From 67-14 sp035502775 (GTDB taxonomy: Bacteria > Actinomycetota > Thermoleophilia > Solirubrobacterales > 70-9): DNA of 64,000 nt. A program made the translations under genes and the position numbers. Location of the stretch: positions 14,454 to 78,453 of the forward strand of contig DATJUB010000063.1 of assembly GCA_035502775.1 (NCBI GenBank), read 5' to 3'. The notes beneath the pieces are model-generated. The model saw only the letters and a list, made by a program, of their open reading frames with translations, did not search any database and was not told where the DNA came from. How positions within the stretch are numbered: position 1 is the stretch's first letter; the number at the start of each line of letters is the position of its first letter. Positions 34,077 to 41,190 of the stretch are shown here, one piece after another.

Positions 34077-34400
34077 GATGACCTCGATCGACCGGTGAAG
34101 GTCCCGTCAGGACCGTGAGGGATTCGGCATCACAGGCCGAATCTCGGGGAGGGGCGGTGCGAGAGCTCGCGACCCATTGCTATCGGGGAGAGAAAAGTGA
34201 CTGGCTGCGGAGTCAACAGCCCCCACGTCCTCAAAAAAAGCCGGGGACGGGGGGTGAATCATGGGCGGCAGGGGGATTCGAACCCCAGCGGGACCGAGGG
34301 AAATCCAGACCCCTCATTGGACCCGCGGCTGTCTGGTTGCCACGGCCACGCCATATGCCGCTTCGTGCCGCCCGCAAGATTGTATGACCGGTCCGGAACA
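34077..34400 (-). other. 324-base gap with hairpins and a tRNA-like element
   Basis: No protein frame is credible. GATTCGGC/GCCGAATC (34121-34128, 34136-34143) forms an 8-bp hairpin with a 7-base loop. A smaller hairpin GGTCC/GGACC lies near 34100-34114. The tRNA-like element occupies 34264-34372. The gap separates early genes from packaging genes and is a likely site for a late promoter, although I see no convincing sigma-70 boxes. Confidence 0.5.
34264..34372 (-). ncRNA. tRNA-like element, not a canonical tRNA
   Basis: A 7-bp perfect acceptor-like stem (34264-34270 with 34366-34372) encloses a clear T-arm, GGGG-ATTCGAA-CCCC on the plus strand (34272-34286), next to the 3' strand. The interior also holds a hairpin GAGGG...CCCTC. 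At 109 bases it is too long and its D and anticodon arms do not form normally. It may be a divergent phage tRNA, a decayed one, or a mimic. Confidence 0.35.
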
Positions 34401-34622
34401 TCAGGGACACCTCACGATGGCGGTGCTGACGTTGCCCTGCGTGACCATCGTCTTGCCCTCGCCGAAGATCTCGCGAAGCTGCTCCGCCGCAGCCTGGATC
34501 GTGGCCATCGGTACGGGGTCCTCGAAGTGAAGGTGCAGGACGTCGCCGGGTTCGAGCTTGATGCGCTCGACCTCAGCTACTTCGACCTTGACTTGAACGG
34601 TGACCGGGTCGACGGCGGCCAT
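34401..34622 (-). CDS. Strand-helix phage miniprotein, unknown (1 of 3 alike)
   Basis: The 73-residue protein begins with a beta strand (PVTVQVKVEVAEVERIKLEP) and ends with helix MATIQAAAEQLREIFGEG and a strand. The next two upstream proteins share this build, so the three look like divergent tandem paralogs. Function is unknown. Confidence 0.6.
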   Translation of the reverse strand: MAAVDPVTVQVKVEVAEVERIKLEPGDVLHLHFEDPVPMATIQAAAEQLREIFGEGKTMVTQGNVSTAIVRCP

Positions 34623-34624
34623 GG

Positions 34625-34870
34625 TCAGCTCGCCTGGTCGGGCTCGGGGCGCTCGGCTTCGTCGGTCACGATCGTGACGCCGAGCTGCTGCGCCACCTTG
34701 TCGATCGCTTCGTCCGCGGCCTTGACTGTGGCCATGGTCAGGTTGTCTGCCTCGATGTCCAGCTGGATATCAACAGTGAGGCCGTCACCGTAGAACGCCT
34801 GCGGACGCTTTCCGTCCTCGGGAGTTTGGGCGACCACGTTGAATTGGGCCGTAACTCGATGCGTCGGCAT
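34625..34870 (-). CDS. Strand-helix phage miniprotein, unknown (2 of 3 alike)
   Basis: The 81-residue protein has strands RVTAQFNVVAQ and LTVDIQLDIEADN, then helix TVKAADEAIDKVAQQLG and strand VTIVTD. It closely follows the layout of its two neighbours. It has no membrane segment or catalytic motif. It is separated from neighbours by one or two bases, so cotranscription is certain. Confidence 0.6.
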   Translation of the reverse strand: MPTHRVTAQFNVVAQTPEDGKRPQAFYGDGLTVDIQLDIEADNLTMATVKAADEAIDKVAQQLGVTIVTDEAERPEPDQAS

Positions 34871-34871
34871 C

Positions 34872-35318
34872 TCAGTACCTCATCTGGGCGGACGCGAACG
34901 GGACGGCCGAGAAGGGCAGCACGTGGCTGACCGTGATGGTGGTGTCTCCGTTCGGTCCGGTGTCCGTGGTGATGACGAGCTGGCCGAGCGGGGCGACCAG
35001 GTCACCGACGTCGAGGGTCATCGTGCCGGTGGTGTGGCCCTCGGCCTCACCCTCGGCGTTCGAGTCGGTGCAGGTCTCGGGTTCCTCGGGACCGAACGTC
35101 GGTCCTTCAGGCGCGTCGTCTTCGAGCGGCTCGACCATGTCCCGGACCTTGTCGATCCCTACACGGATCGCTTCCTGCCCGTCCTCGGCTTCGACCTGGA
35201 CGGTGATAGTGGCTTCTACGTCGTGAAGCGACGGGATGTACGGACCGAGCTTGTCCTGCTCCTCGCGAGCAATGGGTTGGGCGGTCAGGTTCACATCGAC
35301 TTGGTATTGCTGCTTCAT
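34872..35318 (-). CDS. Phage protein with strand-helix domain and beta tail (3 of 3 alike)
   Basis: ATG 35318 follows GGAGGAATCACC. The 148-residue product has the same N-terminal domain (YQVDVNLTAQPI, VEATITVQVEAEDGQEAIRV, DKVRDMVEPL), an acidic linker, and a second beta-rich segment (TTGTMTLDVGDLVAPLGQLV, DTTITVSHVLPFSAV). It is coupled to the zinc-ribbon gene upstream by an ATGA overlap. Confidence 0.65.
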   Translation of the reverse strand: MKQQYQVDVNLTAQPIAREEQDKLGPYIPSLHDVEATITVQVEAEDGQEAIRVGIDKVRDMVEPLEDDAPEGPTFGPEEPETCTDSNAEGEAEGHTTGTMTLDVGDLVAPLGQLVITTDTGPNGDTTITVSHVLPFSAVPFASAQMRY

Positions 35319-35500
35319 GGTGATTCCTCCGGCCTCGTCTCGACAGTGCCGCTCTCTGGCCCGAGGCAAGGCCAGCAGCGATCGTTCGGGTTGTTTCGGG
35401 ACAGAACCGCGCCGCAGCCAGGCCGATCGCAGATGCGGTTGGCCGGGTAGATGCCGGGATTCCGGGGCGGGATGTCCGTGATCGGGATCTTTTTCAGCAT
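35315..35500 (-). CDS. Zinc-ribbon miniprotein
   Basis: The 61-residue protein from ATG 35500 contains CDRPGCGAVLSRNNPNDRCW and PC, that is C-x4-C-x11-C-x2-C, a zinc ribbon. Longer upstream frames run through the noncoding block and are rejected. It is the first gene after the 420-base structured region. Confidence 0.6.
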   Translation of the reverse strand: MLKKIPITDIPPRNPGIYPANRICDRPGCGAVLSRNNPNDRCWPCLGPESGTVETRPEESP

Positions 35501-35511
35501 GAGAAGTAGGT

Positions 35512-35576
35512 GGCAGCGCGCCCCCGGGGCTCGAACCCTTCCCGCTCCAGTGCGGTTGGTTGGCTGGCGCGCTGCC
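35512..35576 (-). ncRNA. tRNA-like fold without D-arm
   Basis: An 11-bp perfect inverted repeat (35512-35522 with 35566-35576) closes the element. Inside, on the coding strand, are a hairpin CCGC-ACTGGA-GCGG and a T-arm-like GGG-TTCGAGC-CCC. The sequence continues with ACC. It has no D-arm and the T-stem is short, so tRNA function is doubtful. Confidence 0.3.
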
Positions 35577-35594
35577 CTTCGCGAAGGAAGGGGT

Positions 35595-35661
35595 CGCTGA
35601 CGTTGCGGAATCGAACACGCGCCTAGGGTCCGGTAACCCTTGGTGGTCCAACCTGCCAGCG
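35595..35661 (-). ncRNA. Second tRNA-like fold without D-arm
   Basis: A 7-bp acceptor-like stem (CGCTGGC with GTCAGCG, one G-T pair) encloses a hairpin AGGGT-TACCGG-ACCCT and a T-loop-like TTCGATT on the coding strand. The T-stem pairs poorly and no D-arm forms. It lies 18 bases from the first such fold in the same orientation. Confidence 0.28.
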
Positions 35662-35920
35662 GTAAGTTCCTCGGCCGACGTAGGGAGAAGCGTCGGCCGA
35701 GTGGTCGCACATCGTGTGCGCGGCACGCGTCTTGCGTGAAGCTGATGGGCCTGACCGCGGGGCGGTTACTGCGTCAGGCCGAAAGGCTGAGGAGTCGTTT
35801 CAGGGAAGGGGCAATGACCCCATAGTTCTGCGGAAGAGCCATCCGTGTGTGGCAGTCCCGATCCGACTGCCGAGCAGAATAGACGGTCGAGCGGCGGTAC
35901 GCAACCGCAGGGTTGCTCGG

Positions 35921-36238
35921 TCAGGTACGTATCTCGTCGCCGACGTCGACGCCGGTGATCTCGCCGCCATCCGGGTCTCGGTGGATTCTCTCGATCGGGA
36001 ATTGGTGATCGTTGACGCAGCTCACGGTGATGTCGCGAACCGGGAACGCTCTAGGCGTCAGCCCGATGAGCCCCGGGACCGACGCGGCGAGGTGAGCGAG
36101 GGTTTCCCGATCATCGCCCGTGCTGAGGCCGAGAGTCTTCCAGGGCGTCTCACACCTCGGGCACCGAAGCGGGTCGCGGGTTTCCGGGAAGAACACTCTT
36201 CCCGTGAGCGAGCCCGGAAATGCGGGCGGGTCGGTCAT
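35921..36238 (-). CDS. Zinc-binding phage protein, unknown
   Basis: The 105-residue protein contains CPRCETPWKTLG near residue 26 and a later CVNDHQF, a likely zinc site. The rest is mixed alpha/beta. ATG 36238 overlaps the preceding stop by four bases. It is the last protein before the structured noncoding block. Confidence 0.6.
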   Translation of the reverse strand: MTDPPAFPGSLTGRVFFPETRDPLRCPRCETPWKTLGLSTGDDRETLAHLAASVPGLIGLTPRAFPVRDITVSCVNDHQFPIERIHRDPDGGEITGVDVGDEIRT

Positions 36239-37170
36239 GCCGCTTCGTCCAGTTCGCCGCTCTCGGCCATCTGGCAGCCCTTCTCGATGTAGGCGAGCAG
36301 GGCGATCGACTGAGCGGGATTCAGGCCCTTCAAGGTCCGCCCGATCTTCGCTCGGGCGTCGGCCTCGCGCTTCGCTCGCTCGGCCTCGGACTGCGCTTCC
36401 TTCATTCTGGTCACTCGCTCTGCCACTCCTTTATCTTCCCAGCCGGGCGGGACGGATTCCCCGGGGTCTTGGGCGGATTGATTGTCGCCGTGTAGGTTCG
36501 CGGCCGATCCGGTGCGTGATCCGCGATCGTCGCCGCCCAGGGACAGCTCGGGGCGATCGGTGTACGCGCCGTCGAGGCGGGCGGCTTCTCTCTCGGCCTT
36601 GGTCATTGCCTTCATGCGGCCGGTGTTGGTCGCCGGCAGGCTGCGCCGCAGCAGATGCTCGGGGCGGAAATCGCGGACGGTGATCTTGACCTTGTGGGCG
36701 GCCTTGCCCCTGACCGGGATGGCCTGGCCGATGAGGACCTCGACGTCCTCGATCACCTCGATCACGTCGCCTTTCGAGACCGGGCACGGGTCAGGGAACT
36801 CCAGATGCGTTGCGAAGGCGAGGACCTGCTTACGGTGATCGTCGCTGAGAGGCCCTGTGACCGGGGCGGGTTCTGCTCGTTTCGGGACAGCCCAGGATTC
36901 GGCGTCCTCGAGTTTTATGAGCCACTCGCCGGGGTGGTCCTCGGTGGCGTCGATCTGCCGGACCTCGCGGACCCGGACCACGACGCCGTCGACGTCGGCC
37001 ACTTGGCCACGTTTGACCGAGCAGTTGAAGGGCAGCCGACGTCCCTTCTTCCGGCGCCGGACCGGCCGGCGGAGTTCCCGCTGGCCGGTCCTGATCGCTT
37101 CGCGCTCGGTCTCGCGAAGGTGGAGCGCCGTGCTCGAGACCTGCGTTTGCTTGTGGCGAAGAGCGCTCAT
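36235..37170 (-). CDS. Large early phage protein, unknown
   Basis: ATG 37170 overlaps the stop of the preceding gene (ATGA); this gives 311 residues. The N-terminal 60 are strongly basic (RRPVRRRKKGRRLPFNCSVK). The middle is beta-rich with GDVIEVIEDVEVLIGQAIPV and AHKVKITVRDF. The C-terminus is a charged helix and a hydrophobic end (GLNPAQSIALLAYIEKGCQM). Basic and beta-rich parts suggest nucleic-acid binding, unproven. Confidence 0.6.
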   Translation of the reverse strand: MSALRHKQTQVSSTALHLRETEREAIRTGQRELRRPVRRRKKGRRLPFNCSVKRGQVADVDGVVVRVREVRQIDATEDHPGEWLIKLEDAESWAVPKRAEPAPVTGPLSDDHRKQVLAFATHLEFPDPCPVSKGDVIEVIEDVEVLIGQAIPVRGKAAHKVKITVRDFRPEHLLRRSLPATNTGRMKAMTKAEREAARLDGAYTDRPELSLGGDDRGSRTGSAANLHGDNQSAQDPGESVPPGWEDKGVAERVTRMKEAQSEAERAKREADARAKIGRTLKGLNPAQSIALLAYIEKGCQMAESGELDEAA

Positions 37171-37580
37171 CGCTCCAACCGGTAGTTCGGCTCGGTCTGG
37201 AGCAGGAAGCGGATCTCGCCCAACTCCTTCGGATAGGCGACGTGCGCCTTCGGGAAGGTCGCTGAGGCTGAGGTGACCGACGCGGACTCTCGAATGGGAT
37301 GGCGGCGCAGATACCACCGACCCAGGCGTCCGAGGCGCGGGAGCCAATCGCGCTTCCAGTGATCCCAGGGTGTCGCCGGGAAGGTGAAGACGATCCGACC
37401 GAGTTCGTTCGACAGCAGCTCGACCTGCAGCCGGTAGGCCATGCGGTCCATCATCAGATCCTGCATCTGCCGGAGCTCCGCCGAATCGACTACCGACGAT
37501 CCGAGATTCCCGACGATCGCGTACTTGATCTTCCGCAGCAGGATCTCCTCTTGCGGGATGAAGTCACTCGGCAGGCTCAT
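37167..37580 (-). CDS. Early phage protein, unknown
   Basis: The 137-residue protein from ATG 37580 has a helical N-terminal half (QEEILLRKIKYAIVGNLGSS, ELRQMQDLMMDRMAYRLQVE) and a Trp/Arg-rich middle (FPATPWDHWKRDWLPRLGRL). The C-terminus resembles short actinophage early proteins (HVAYPKELGEIRFLLQTEPN). It overlaps the preceding gene by 17 bases. Confidence 0.6.
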   Translation of the reverse strand: MSLPSDFIPQEEILLRKIKYAIVGNLGSSVVDSAELRQMQDLMMDRMAYRLQVELLSNELGRIVFTFPATPWDHWKRDWLPRLGRLGRWYLRRHPIRESASVTSASATFPKAHVAYPKELGEIRFLLQTEPNYRLER

Positions 37581-37764
37581 CGTCGCCTCCTCCGGTCTCG
37601 TTGGTGCCGAAGACGATCCGTTCGGCCTCTTCGCGGCTGAACGGATCGCCGTAGTCCAAACGCGCATCGCCAGCTACGGACCGGGCATTGACCTGGCCCC
37701 GGTTGATCATTACGTCGATCGCCGCAGCCATCCGATCTGCCGCCCGCTTGTCGAAGCCGCTCAC
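37564..37764 (-). CDS. Small early phage protein, unknown
   Basis: The 66-residue helical protein (DKRAADRMAAAIDVMINRGQ) ends in an acidic GGGDDEPAE tail. It is coupled to the clamp-like gene upstream (ATGA) and overlaps the next gene. No family is recognised. Confidence 0.55.
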   Translation of the reverse strand: MSGFDKRAADRMAAAIDVMINRGQVNARSVAGDARLDYGDPFSREEAERIVFGTNETGGGDDEPAE

Positions 37765-38435
37765 CGATCCCCCTCGCTCTCAGGGGAAGACGAGACACGC
37801 TTCTTCACCGGCATCACAAGTGCTTCCGGATACCGGTCCATCCCCGCATGACCCATCGGGCGCACACGAATCGGGTCCACCGGCCCGTAGAAGGTCAACT
37901 CGACATTGGTCCAGCCGACAGCTTTCCCGGCCCGCGCCATGATTTCAGGAGACACGCCGACCTGATCGAGCGCCACCAATTCAGGGGACAGCATGGTCGC
38001 CCAAACCTTCTCCAACCGCAAGGGAATATCACCCTCCGGAACCGGCCAGTGATACCGCCGGTTGTAGAAGTTCGGGACTCCCTCCAAGGTCTTCCCGTCA
38101 TTGATGAGACGGAACACGACCGGGTCCGGCTCCAAGCCGATCTGATGAGTCAGGTCCGAGATCACACCCGACGCAGCAATAAACGATTCGGCGTCGGACG
38201 AAATCACTTTCAGGCCGTTGATTGGCAGTAGAACCTCCCGCAAAGACGACGTGTCGCCCTCCACCGGAATGCGGGCCGCGACCATGCTGTCAGTCGCGCA
38301 GATCCACCAATGACCGCCACTGTCCTTCTCCAGCCACGGTGAGTCCAGCTTCACCCTTGGTCCGTCCTGGGGTTCAACCGCCTCCCAGATTCGAGAACCG
38401 GGCGCTATCGAGGCATATGGGCTCTGCTCGCTCAC
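37761..38435 (-). CDS. Sliding-clamp-like (DnaN-related) phage protein
   Basis: GTG 38435 has GGAGGGG just upstream and overlaps the preceding stop (GTGA), giving 224 residues. Several blocks recall the bacterial beta clamp: HWWICATDSMVAARIP (42-57) parallels the LVATDxxRLA strand, GKTLEGVPNFYNRRYHWPVP (114-133) parallels the RLIEGEFPNYRRLIP block, and the end YPEALVMPVKK parallels the terminal MPVR strand. It is shorter than DnaN (about 370 residues), so it may form two domains per chain. It may redirect host polymerase or repair factors; this is inferred, and the homology itself needs a profile test. Confidence 0.5.
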   Translation of the reverse strand: MSEQSPYASIAPGSRIWEAVEPQDGPRVKLDSPWLEKDSGGHWWICATDSMVAARIPVEGDTSSLREVLLPINGLKVISSDAESFIAASGVISDLTHQIGLEPDPVVFRLINDGKTLEGVPNFYNRRYHWPVPEGDIPLRLEKVWATMLSPELVALDQVGVSPEIMARAGKAVGWTNVELTFYGPVDPIRVRPMGHAGMDRYPEALVMPVKKRVSSSPESEGDR

Positions 38436-38881
38436 TGGTCCCCTCCGCTCTCCCCGGTAGAGGACGACGACGGGTTCTGGGTTAGCGACGCTCCGCGTCG
38501 GGGCTCGTTGGCCTGCTCGTGATCTCGATGCTGCGCGGCCGACAGACGCCTCTTGGCCCGGTAGAGCGCATGCCCCTTGGTCCAGCCACGGGCAGCCCTC
38601 TGACACCCCGGCCACTCGACCTGCCAGAAACCACGATACGACGGGTTGCCGCTCCGAAGGCACTGACCGATGGTGCGAAGCGTGATCGGGATACCCCACC
38701 AATCGCCAGACCGATAGTAGGACCACAGCCGGTTCAGATCAGAGCCAAGCCCGACCCGATAACAGCTACCGCGGTCCACCGGGCACGAACCCATGTACGG
38801 CTTCCCGAAGATCCGCATCCATCGAGGCAACTGCTTCGGTCCACGAGATCCCGGCGCGTCAGCGCCCCTAACCTCACTCAT
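38432..38881 (-). CDS. Early phage protein rich in Trp and Cys, unknown
   Basis: The 149-residue protein from ATG 38881 has GKPYMGSCPVDRGSCYRVGL, a middle with GDWWGIPITLRTIGQCLRSG and GFWQVEWPGCQRAARGW, then a charged disordered tail. Four to five cysteines could bind metal. No family is recognised. It overlaps both neighbours, consistent with a coupled operon. Confidence 0.55.
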   Translation of the reverse strand: MSEVRGADAPGSRGPKQLPRWMRIFGKPYMGSCPVDRGSCYRVGLGSDLNRLWSYYRSGDWWGIPITLRTIGQCLRSGNPSYRGFWQVEWPGCQRAARGWTKGHALYRAKRRLSAAQHRDHEQANEPRRGASLTQNPSSSSTGESGGDQ

Positions 38882-39302
38882 CGTTCCGGCCCTCCTCGCC
38901 TGCCCCGGACAAGAACGCATCAGCAGCATCACCGATCCGCTGTATCGTCGCCTCCAGCTGATCCGCATCGTGATCATCACCAAGCGCCGCGTCCACAACG
39001 TTCCGGGCCTCGGCCGGACTAAGAATCAGTCCCCGCCCTTCCTCCTCGTCTGAGACAGAAGGTGAGGACTCCAACGCGACAAGATCGTCGGCATCAAGCA
39101 CCATCTGAGCCGACTGGCCTCCCTCTCCTGAAACGGAGAGAGCAGCGATAGCGGCACGGGCATCGCTCAGATAGATCCGGCGAGTCTCCGGCCGGACCTG
39201 CTCCCACCAATGCGCGGGCAGAGGATCTGGTGTCGGCTCTCTGCGCTCGTTCAGAAACAGCGCCTTCGCCACCCGCTCCTCCCGTCCCTCTCGGTCAGGC
39301 AT
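38874..39302 (-). CDS. Acidic early phage protein, unknown
   Basis: The 142-residue protein opens with KALFLNERREPTPDPLPAHW and WEQVRPETRRIYLSDARAAI, a segment typical of short actinophage proteins. The C-terminal half is acidic and helical. No active site is visible. It overlaps its neighbours by eight bases on each side. Confidence 0.6.
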   Translation of the reverse strand: MPDREGREERVAKALFLNERREPTPDPLPAHWWEQVRPETRRIYLSDARAAIAALSVSGEGGQSAQMVLDADDLVALESSPSVSDEEEGRGLILSPAEARNVVDAALGDDHDADQLEATIQRIGDAADAFLSGAGEEGRNDE

Positions 39303-39510
39303 CGGAGACCTCCGGCTTCAGAATCAGACGTTTGCTGCCCGGATGGCCAACAGGAGTTGACACACACCGAAGCGCCTTCGGCGGGTCACACGTGTCGGCG
39401 AGATACACGTCACCGGCCGACACGTAGCCGCGGCGATCCGGGATCCAGACCTTGCTGTCGAACTCCCACTGCTCAACGATCGTTGTCGTGCTCTCACCCG
39501 GCAGGCTCAT
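39295..39510 (-). CDS. Small early phage protein, unknown
   Basis: The 71-residue beta-rich protein (STTTIVEQWEFDSKVWIPDR, YVSAGDVYLADTCDPPKALR) is short and lacks recognised motifs. It overlaps both neighbours. Confidence 0.5.
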   Translation of the reverse strand: MSLPGESTTTIVEQWEFDSKVWIPDRRGYVSAGDVYLADTCDPPKALRCVSTPVGHPGSKRLILKPEVSDA

Positions 39511-39691
39511 GGTCGCCCCCCTCGGTCTCGGTAGCCTCTTCGGCCTTCAACGCCTCTGGCGGAGCCTGGTCGCAGTCGTGGCAGGGTTTGACCTTCAAGC
39601 CCTCGAACTCGACCGGGATCACGCCCAGGTCCTTGCAGGTCGAGCAGCGCGGCTCGTGCTCATCGCTCAACGGGATCACCTTCCTTTTCAT
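39494..39691 (-). CDS. Zinc-ribbon miniprotein
   Basis: The 65-residue protein has CSTCKDLGVI and CHDCDQAPPE, two C-x2-C knuckles about 20 residues apart, a DnaJ/rubredoxin-like zinc ribbon. The tail is acidic. It overlaps the upstream gene by 32 bases and the downstream gene by 17, on the same strand. Confidence 0.65.
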   Translation of the reverse strand: MKRKVIPLSDEHEPRCSTCKDLGVIPVEFEGLKVKPCHDCDQAPPEALKAEEATETEGGDHEPAG

Positions 39692-39980
39692 GTAGGCCCT
39701 CGGCCTCGGCTGTCGTCACTGCCTTCTGGCGGCGGCCGGCGGCCGTGTCAGACGTGCGCTCGCAGGCCGGGCACTGCCAAGCGACCAGGCGATCGCTCTC
39801 GGCGTCGTGGATCGCGACGAGGTGGTTGAACGGCTCGCCGTCTTCACCGGTGCCCTTCAACTCGGCGTCGCAGAACGGACACCGTTCGCTGACGCCGGTC
39901 AGCTCATCCAGGATGGCGACAGGGCCGATCGAGTGGACGGTGAGGTCGGTGATCTCCCGCGGGTGGTCTCGATCAGCCAC
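39660..39980 (-). CDS. Zinc-finger phage protein
   Basis: The 106-residue protein has CPFCDAEL (about 34-41) and CPACERTSD (about 70-78) flanking HLVAIHDAESDRLVAWQ. Two C-x2-C pairs form a zinc ribbon or treble clef. The tail is charged. It is one of several small zinc proteins in this operon. Confidence 0.65.
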   Translation of the reverse strand: MADRDHPREITDLTVHSIGPVAILDELTGVSERCPFCDAELKGTGEDGEPFNHLVAIHDAESDRLVAWQCPACERTSDTAAGRRQKAVTTAEAEGLHEKEGDPVER

Positions 39981-40182
39981 GACGGTGACCCTTCACCCCA
40001 TGTGCTCGCTCGTAGCGGGCCCTTCGCTTGGCCTTCTCCGCCAGCCGCCCGAGGTCCGACATGGCCGAGGTACTGGAGCGCACGTTGCGCCCCAGCTTCC
40101 TCATGGCCACGTCGAGATTCCGGCAGACCGCGGCCATGCGCCGGGCCCCTGCGACCTTGAAGTTGACCTGTTCATTCGTCAC
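39973..40182 (-). CDS. Small basic early phage protein, unknown
   Basis: The 69-residue helical protein is strongly basic (MRKLGRNVRSSTSAMSDLGR, EKAKRRARYERAHGVKGHRR) and could bind nucleic acid. It overlaps both neighbours. No family is recognised. Confidence 0.5.
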   Translation of the reverse strand: MTNEQVNFKVAGARRMAAVCRNLDVAMRKLGRNVRSSTSAMSDLGRLAEKAKRRARYERAHGVKGHRRG

Positions 40183-40571
40183 GGGCAGACCTTCGCCTGC
40201 ATCTCGGCCAGGGCCGGGGCACGGTCCGGGTAGCCCGGCGGGCCAACCTTCCCGGCCTCGAACACGTTCGCGGTCCGGCGGTTGTAGTCGATCGCCACCT
40301 TCCGGTACTGCGCCGCGTATGCGAACTCGGGGTCTTCGAGCAGGGTGTTGTCGGTCTCGGCCCCGGTGGCGGCGCAGGCGTTCGCGGCGGTCGCTTCGAG
40401 GGACTCGTAGCCCTCGATCACCGCGGCGTACTGCGTCTTGACGTTCTCGGGGCTGACGATGTCCTTGCCGGTGTTGAACCAGCTGAGACCGAACCCCAGG
40501 GCGCTGAGGCCGAGGAAGACGACCAGGAAGACCCCGATCGCCGCCGCCGTGTACTTGAACGCCCTACTCAT
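40179..40571 (-). CDS. Membrane-anchored early phage protein
   Basis: The 130-residue protein has one N-terminal transmembrane helix (AAIGVFLVVFLGLSALGFGL) followed by an extracytoplasmic helical domain (QYAAVIEGYESLEATAANAC, DPEFAYAAQYRKVAIDYNRR) that resembles LemA-type helices, with three cysteines. It is coupled to the lipoprotein gene upstream; the two may work together at the envelope. Confidence 0.65.
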   Translation of the reverse strand: MSRAFKYTAAAIGVFLVVFLGLSALGFGLSWFNTGKDIVSPENVKTQYAAVIEGYESLEATAANACAATGAETDNTLLEDPEFAYAAQYRKVAIDYNRRTANVFEAGKVGPPGYPDRAPALAEMQAKVCP

Positions 40572-41190
40572 TCGCGGCCGCCTCGAGGATCGCCTGAGCG
40601 GCAGCCTGGTCGCCGCTCTTCAGTGCGGCCTCAGCCTTCGTGGTCGCCGCGGTGAGGTTCCCGTCGACGCTGACCGCGACCGAGTCCTTCTGGAAGTCGA
40701 GCGGCTTGGTCGTACAGAACGTCGGCATGTTGAAGAAGTCGACGTACTGGCCGCCGGGGGTGAAGCCGTACCGATACTGCGGCGGGTTCGGGTGATAGAG
40801 ACCATCGACCGATCGCGCCGGGAGGGTGATGCGGGACTCACGCGGGCCACTTTCCTCTTCGGGGTTGAAGTAGGTGGTCGAACTGGATGTCAGCTTGCCG
40901 GTGATCGGGACGGTCAGGATCGGCGCGGAGCTGGCCTGCGGCATCACCGAACACCAGATGATCGTGTCAGGGCTGTCGTAGAGCTTCTGCGCAGCGTTGT
41001 AGTTGTCGAACTCGACGTCGTTCTGAGGGATGTACGGCGTCCGGTCCTTGGCCTTGGTGCTGACCTCGCTCTTCGCCTTGCTCTGGGGTGACGACTCTTC
41101 GGAGCAGCCGCCGAACAGGACCGTCGTGAAGGCGGCCATCACGATCACGACCGCGATCGGGAAGACGGGCCCTTTGATGAATCTCTTCAT
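40564..41190 (-). CDS. Early phage lipoprotein
   Basis: The 208-residue protein has a signal peptide (FPIAVVIVMAAFTTVLFGGC) with lipobox ending at Cys29, then a low-complexity linker and a beta-rich domain with a VDFFNMPTFCTTKPLDFQKD segment and an Ala-rich helix at the end. Lipoproteins expressed early in infection often block DNA entry by a second phage. It is the second lipoprotein of this prophage. Confidence 0.7.
   Translation of the reverse strand: MKRFIKGPVFPIAVVIVMAAFTTVLFGGCSEESSPQSKAKSEVSTKAKDRTPYIPQNDVEFDNYNAAQKLYDSPDTIIWCSVMPQASSAPILTVPITGKLTSSSTTYFNPEEESGPRESRITLPARSVDGLYHPNPPQYRYGFTPGGQYVDFFNMPTFCTTKPLDFQKDSVAVSVDGNLTAATTKAEAALKSGDQAAAQAILEAAANE

Larger units (their letters stand above)
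35501..35920 (-). ncRNA. 420-base structured noncoding block with two tRNA-like folds and four hairpins
   Basis: No frame is protein-like here, although flanking genes are packed without gaps. Perfect stems include 11 bp at 35670-35680/35691-35701, 8 bp at 35748-35755/35773-35780, 7 bp at 35851-35857/35865-35871 and 6 bp at 35901-35906/35911-35916. The left part holds tRNA-like folds at 35512-35576 (11-bp closing stem) and 35595-35661. The whole may be one or more phage RNAs processed from the operon transcript. A tmRNA was considered, but no tag frame is visible. Confidence 0.5.

Noticed and set aside
34264..34372. Assignment as a normal tRNA gene
   Set aside because: The acceptor and T-arm pair well, but the length is 109 bases and no D-arm or 7-base anticodon loop forms; it is kept only as tRNA-like.
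35501..35920. Phage tmRNA
   Set aside because: T-loop-like and acceptor-like pieces are present at one end, but no matching 5' tRNA half and no tag peptide frame ending in ALAA-like codons is visible.
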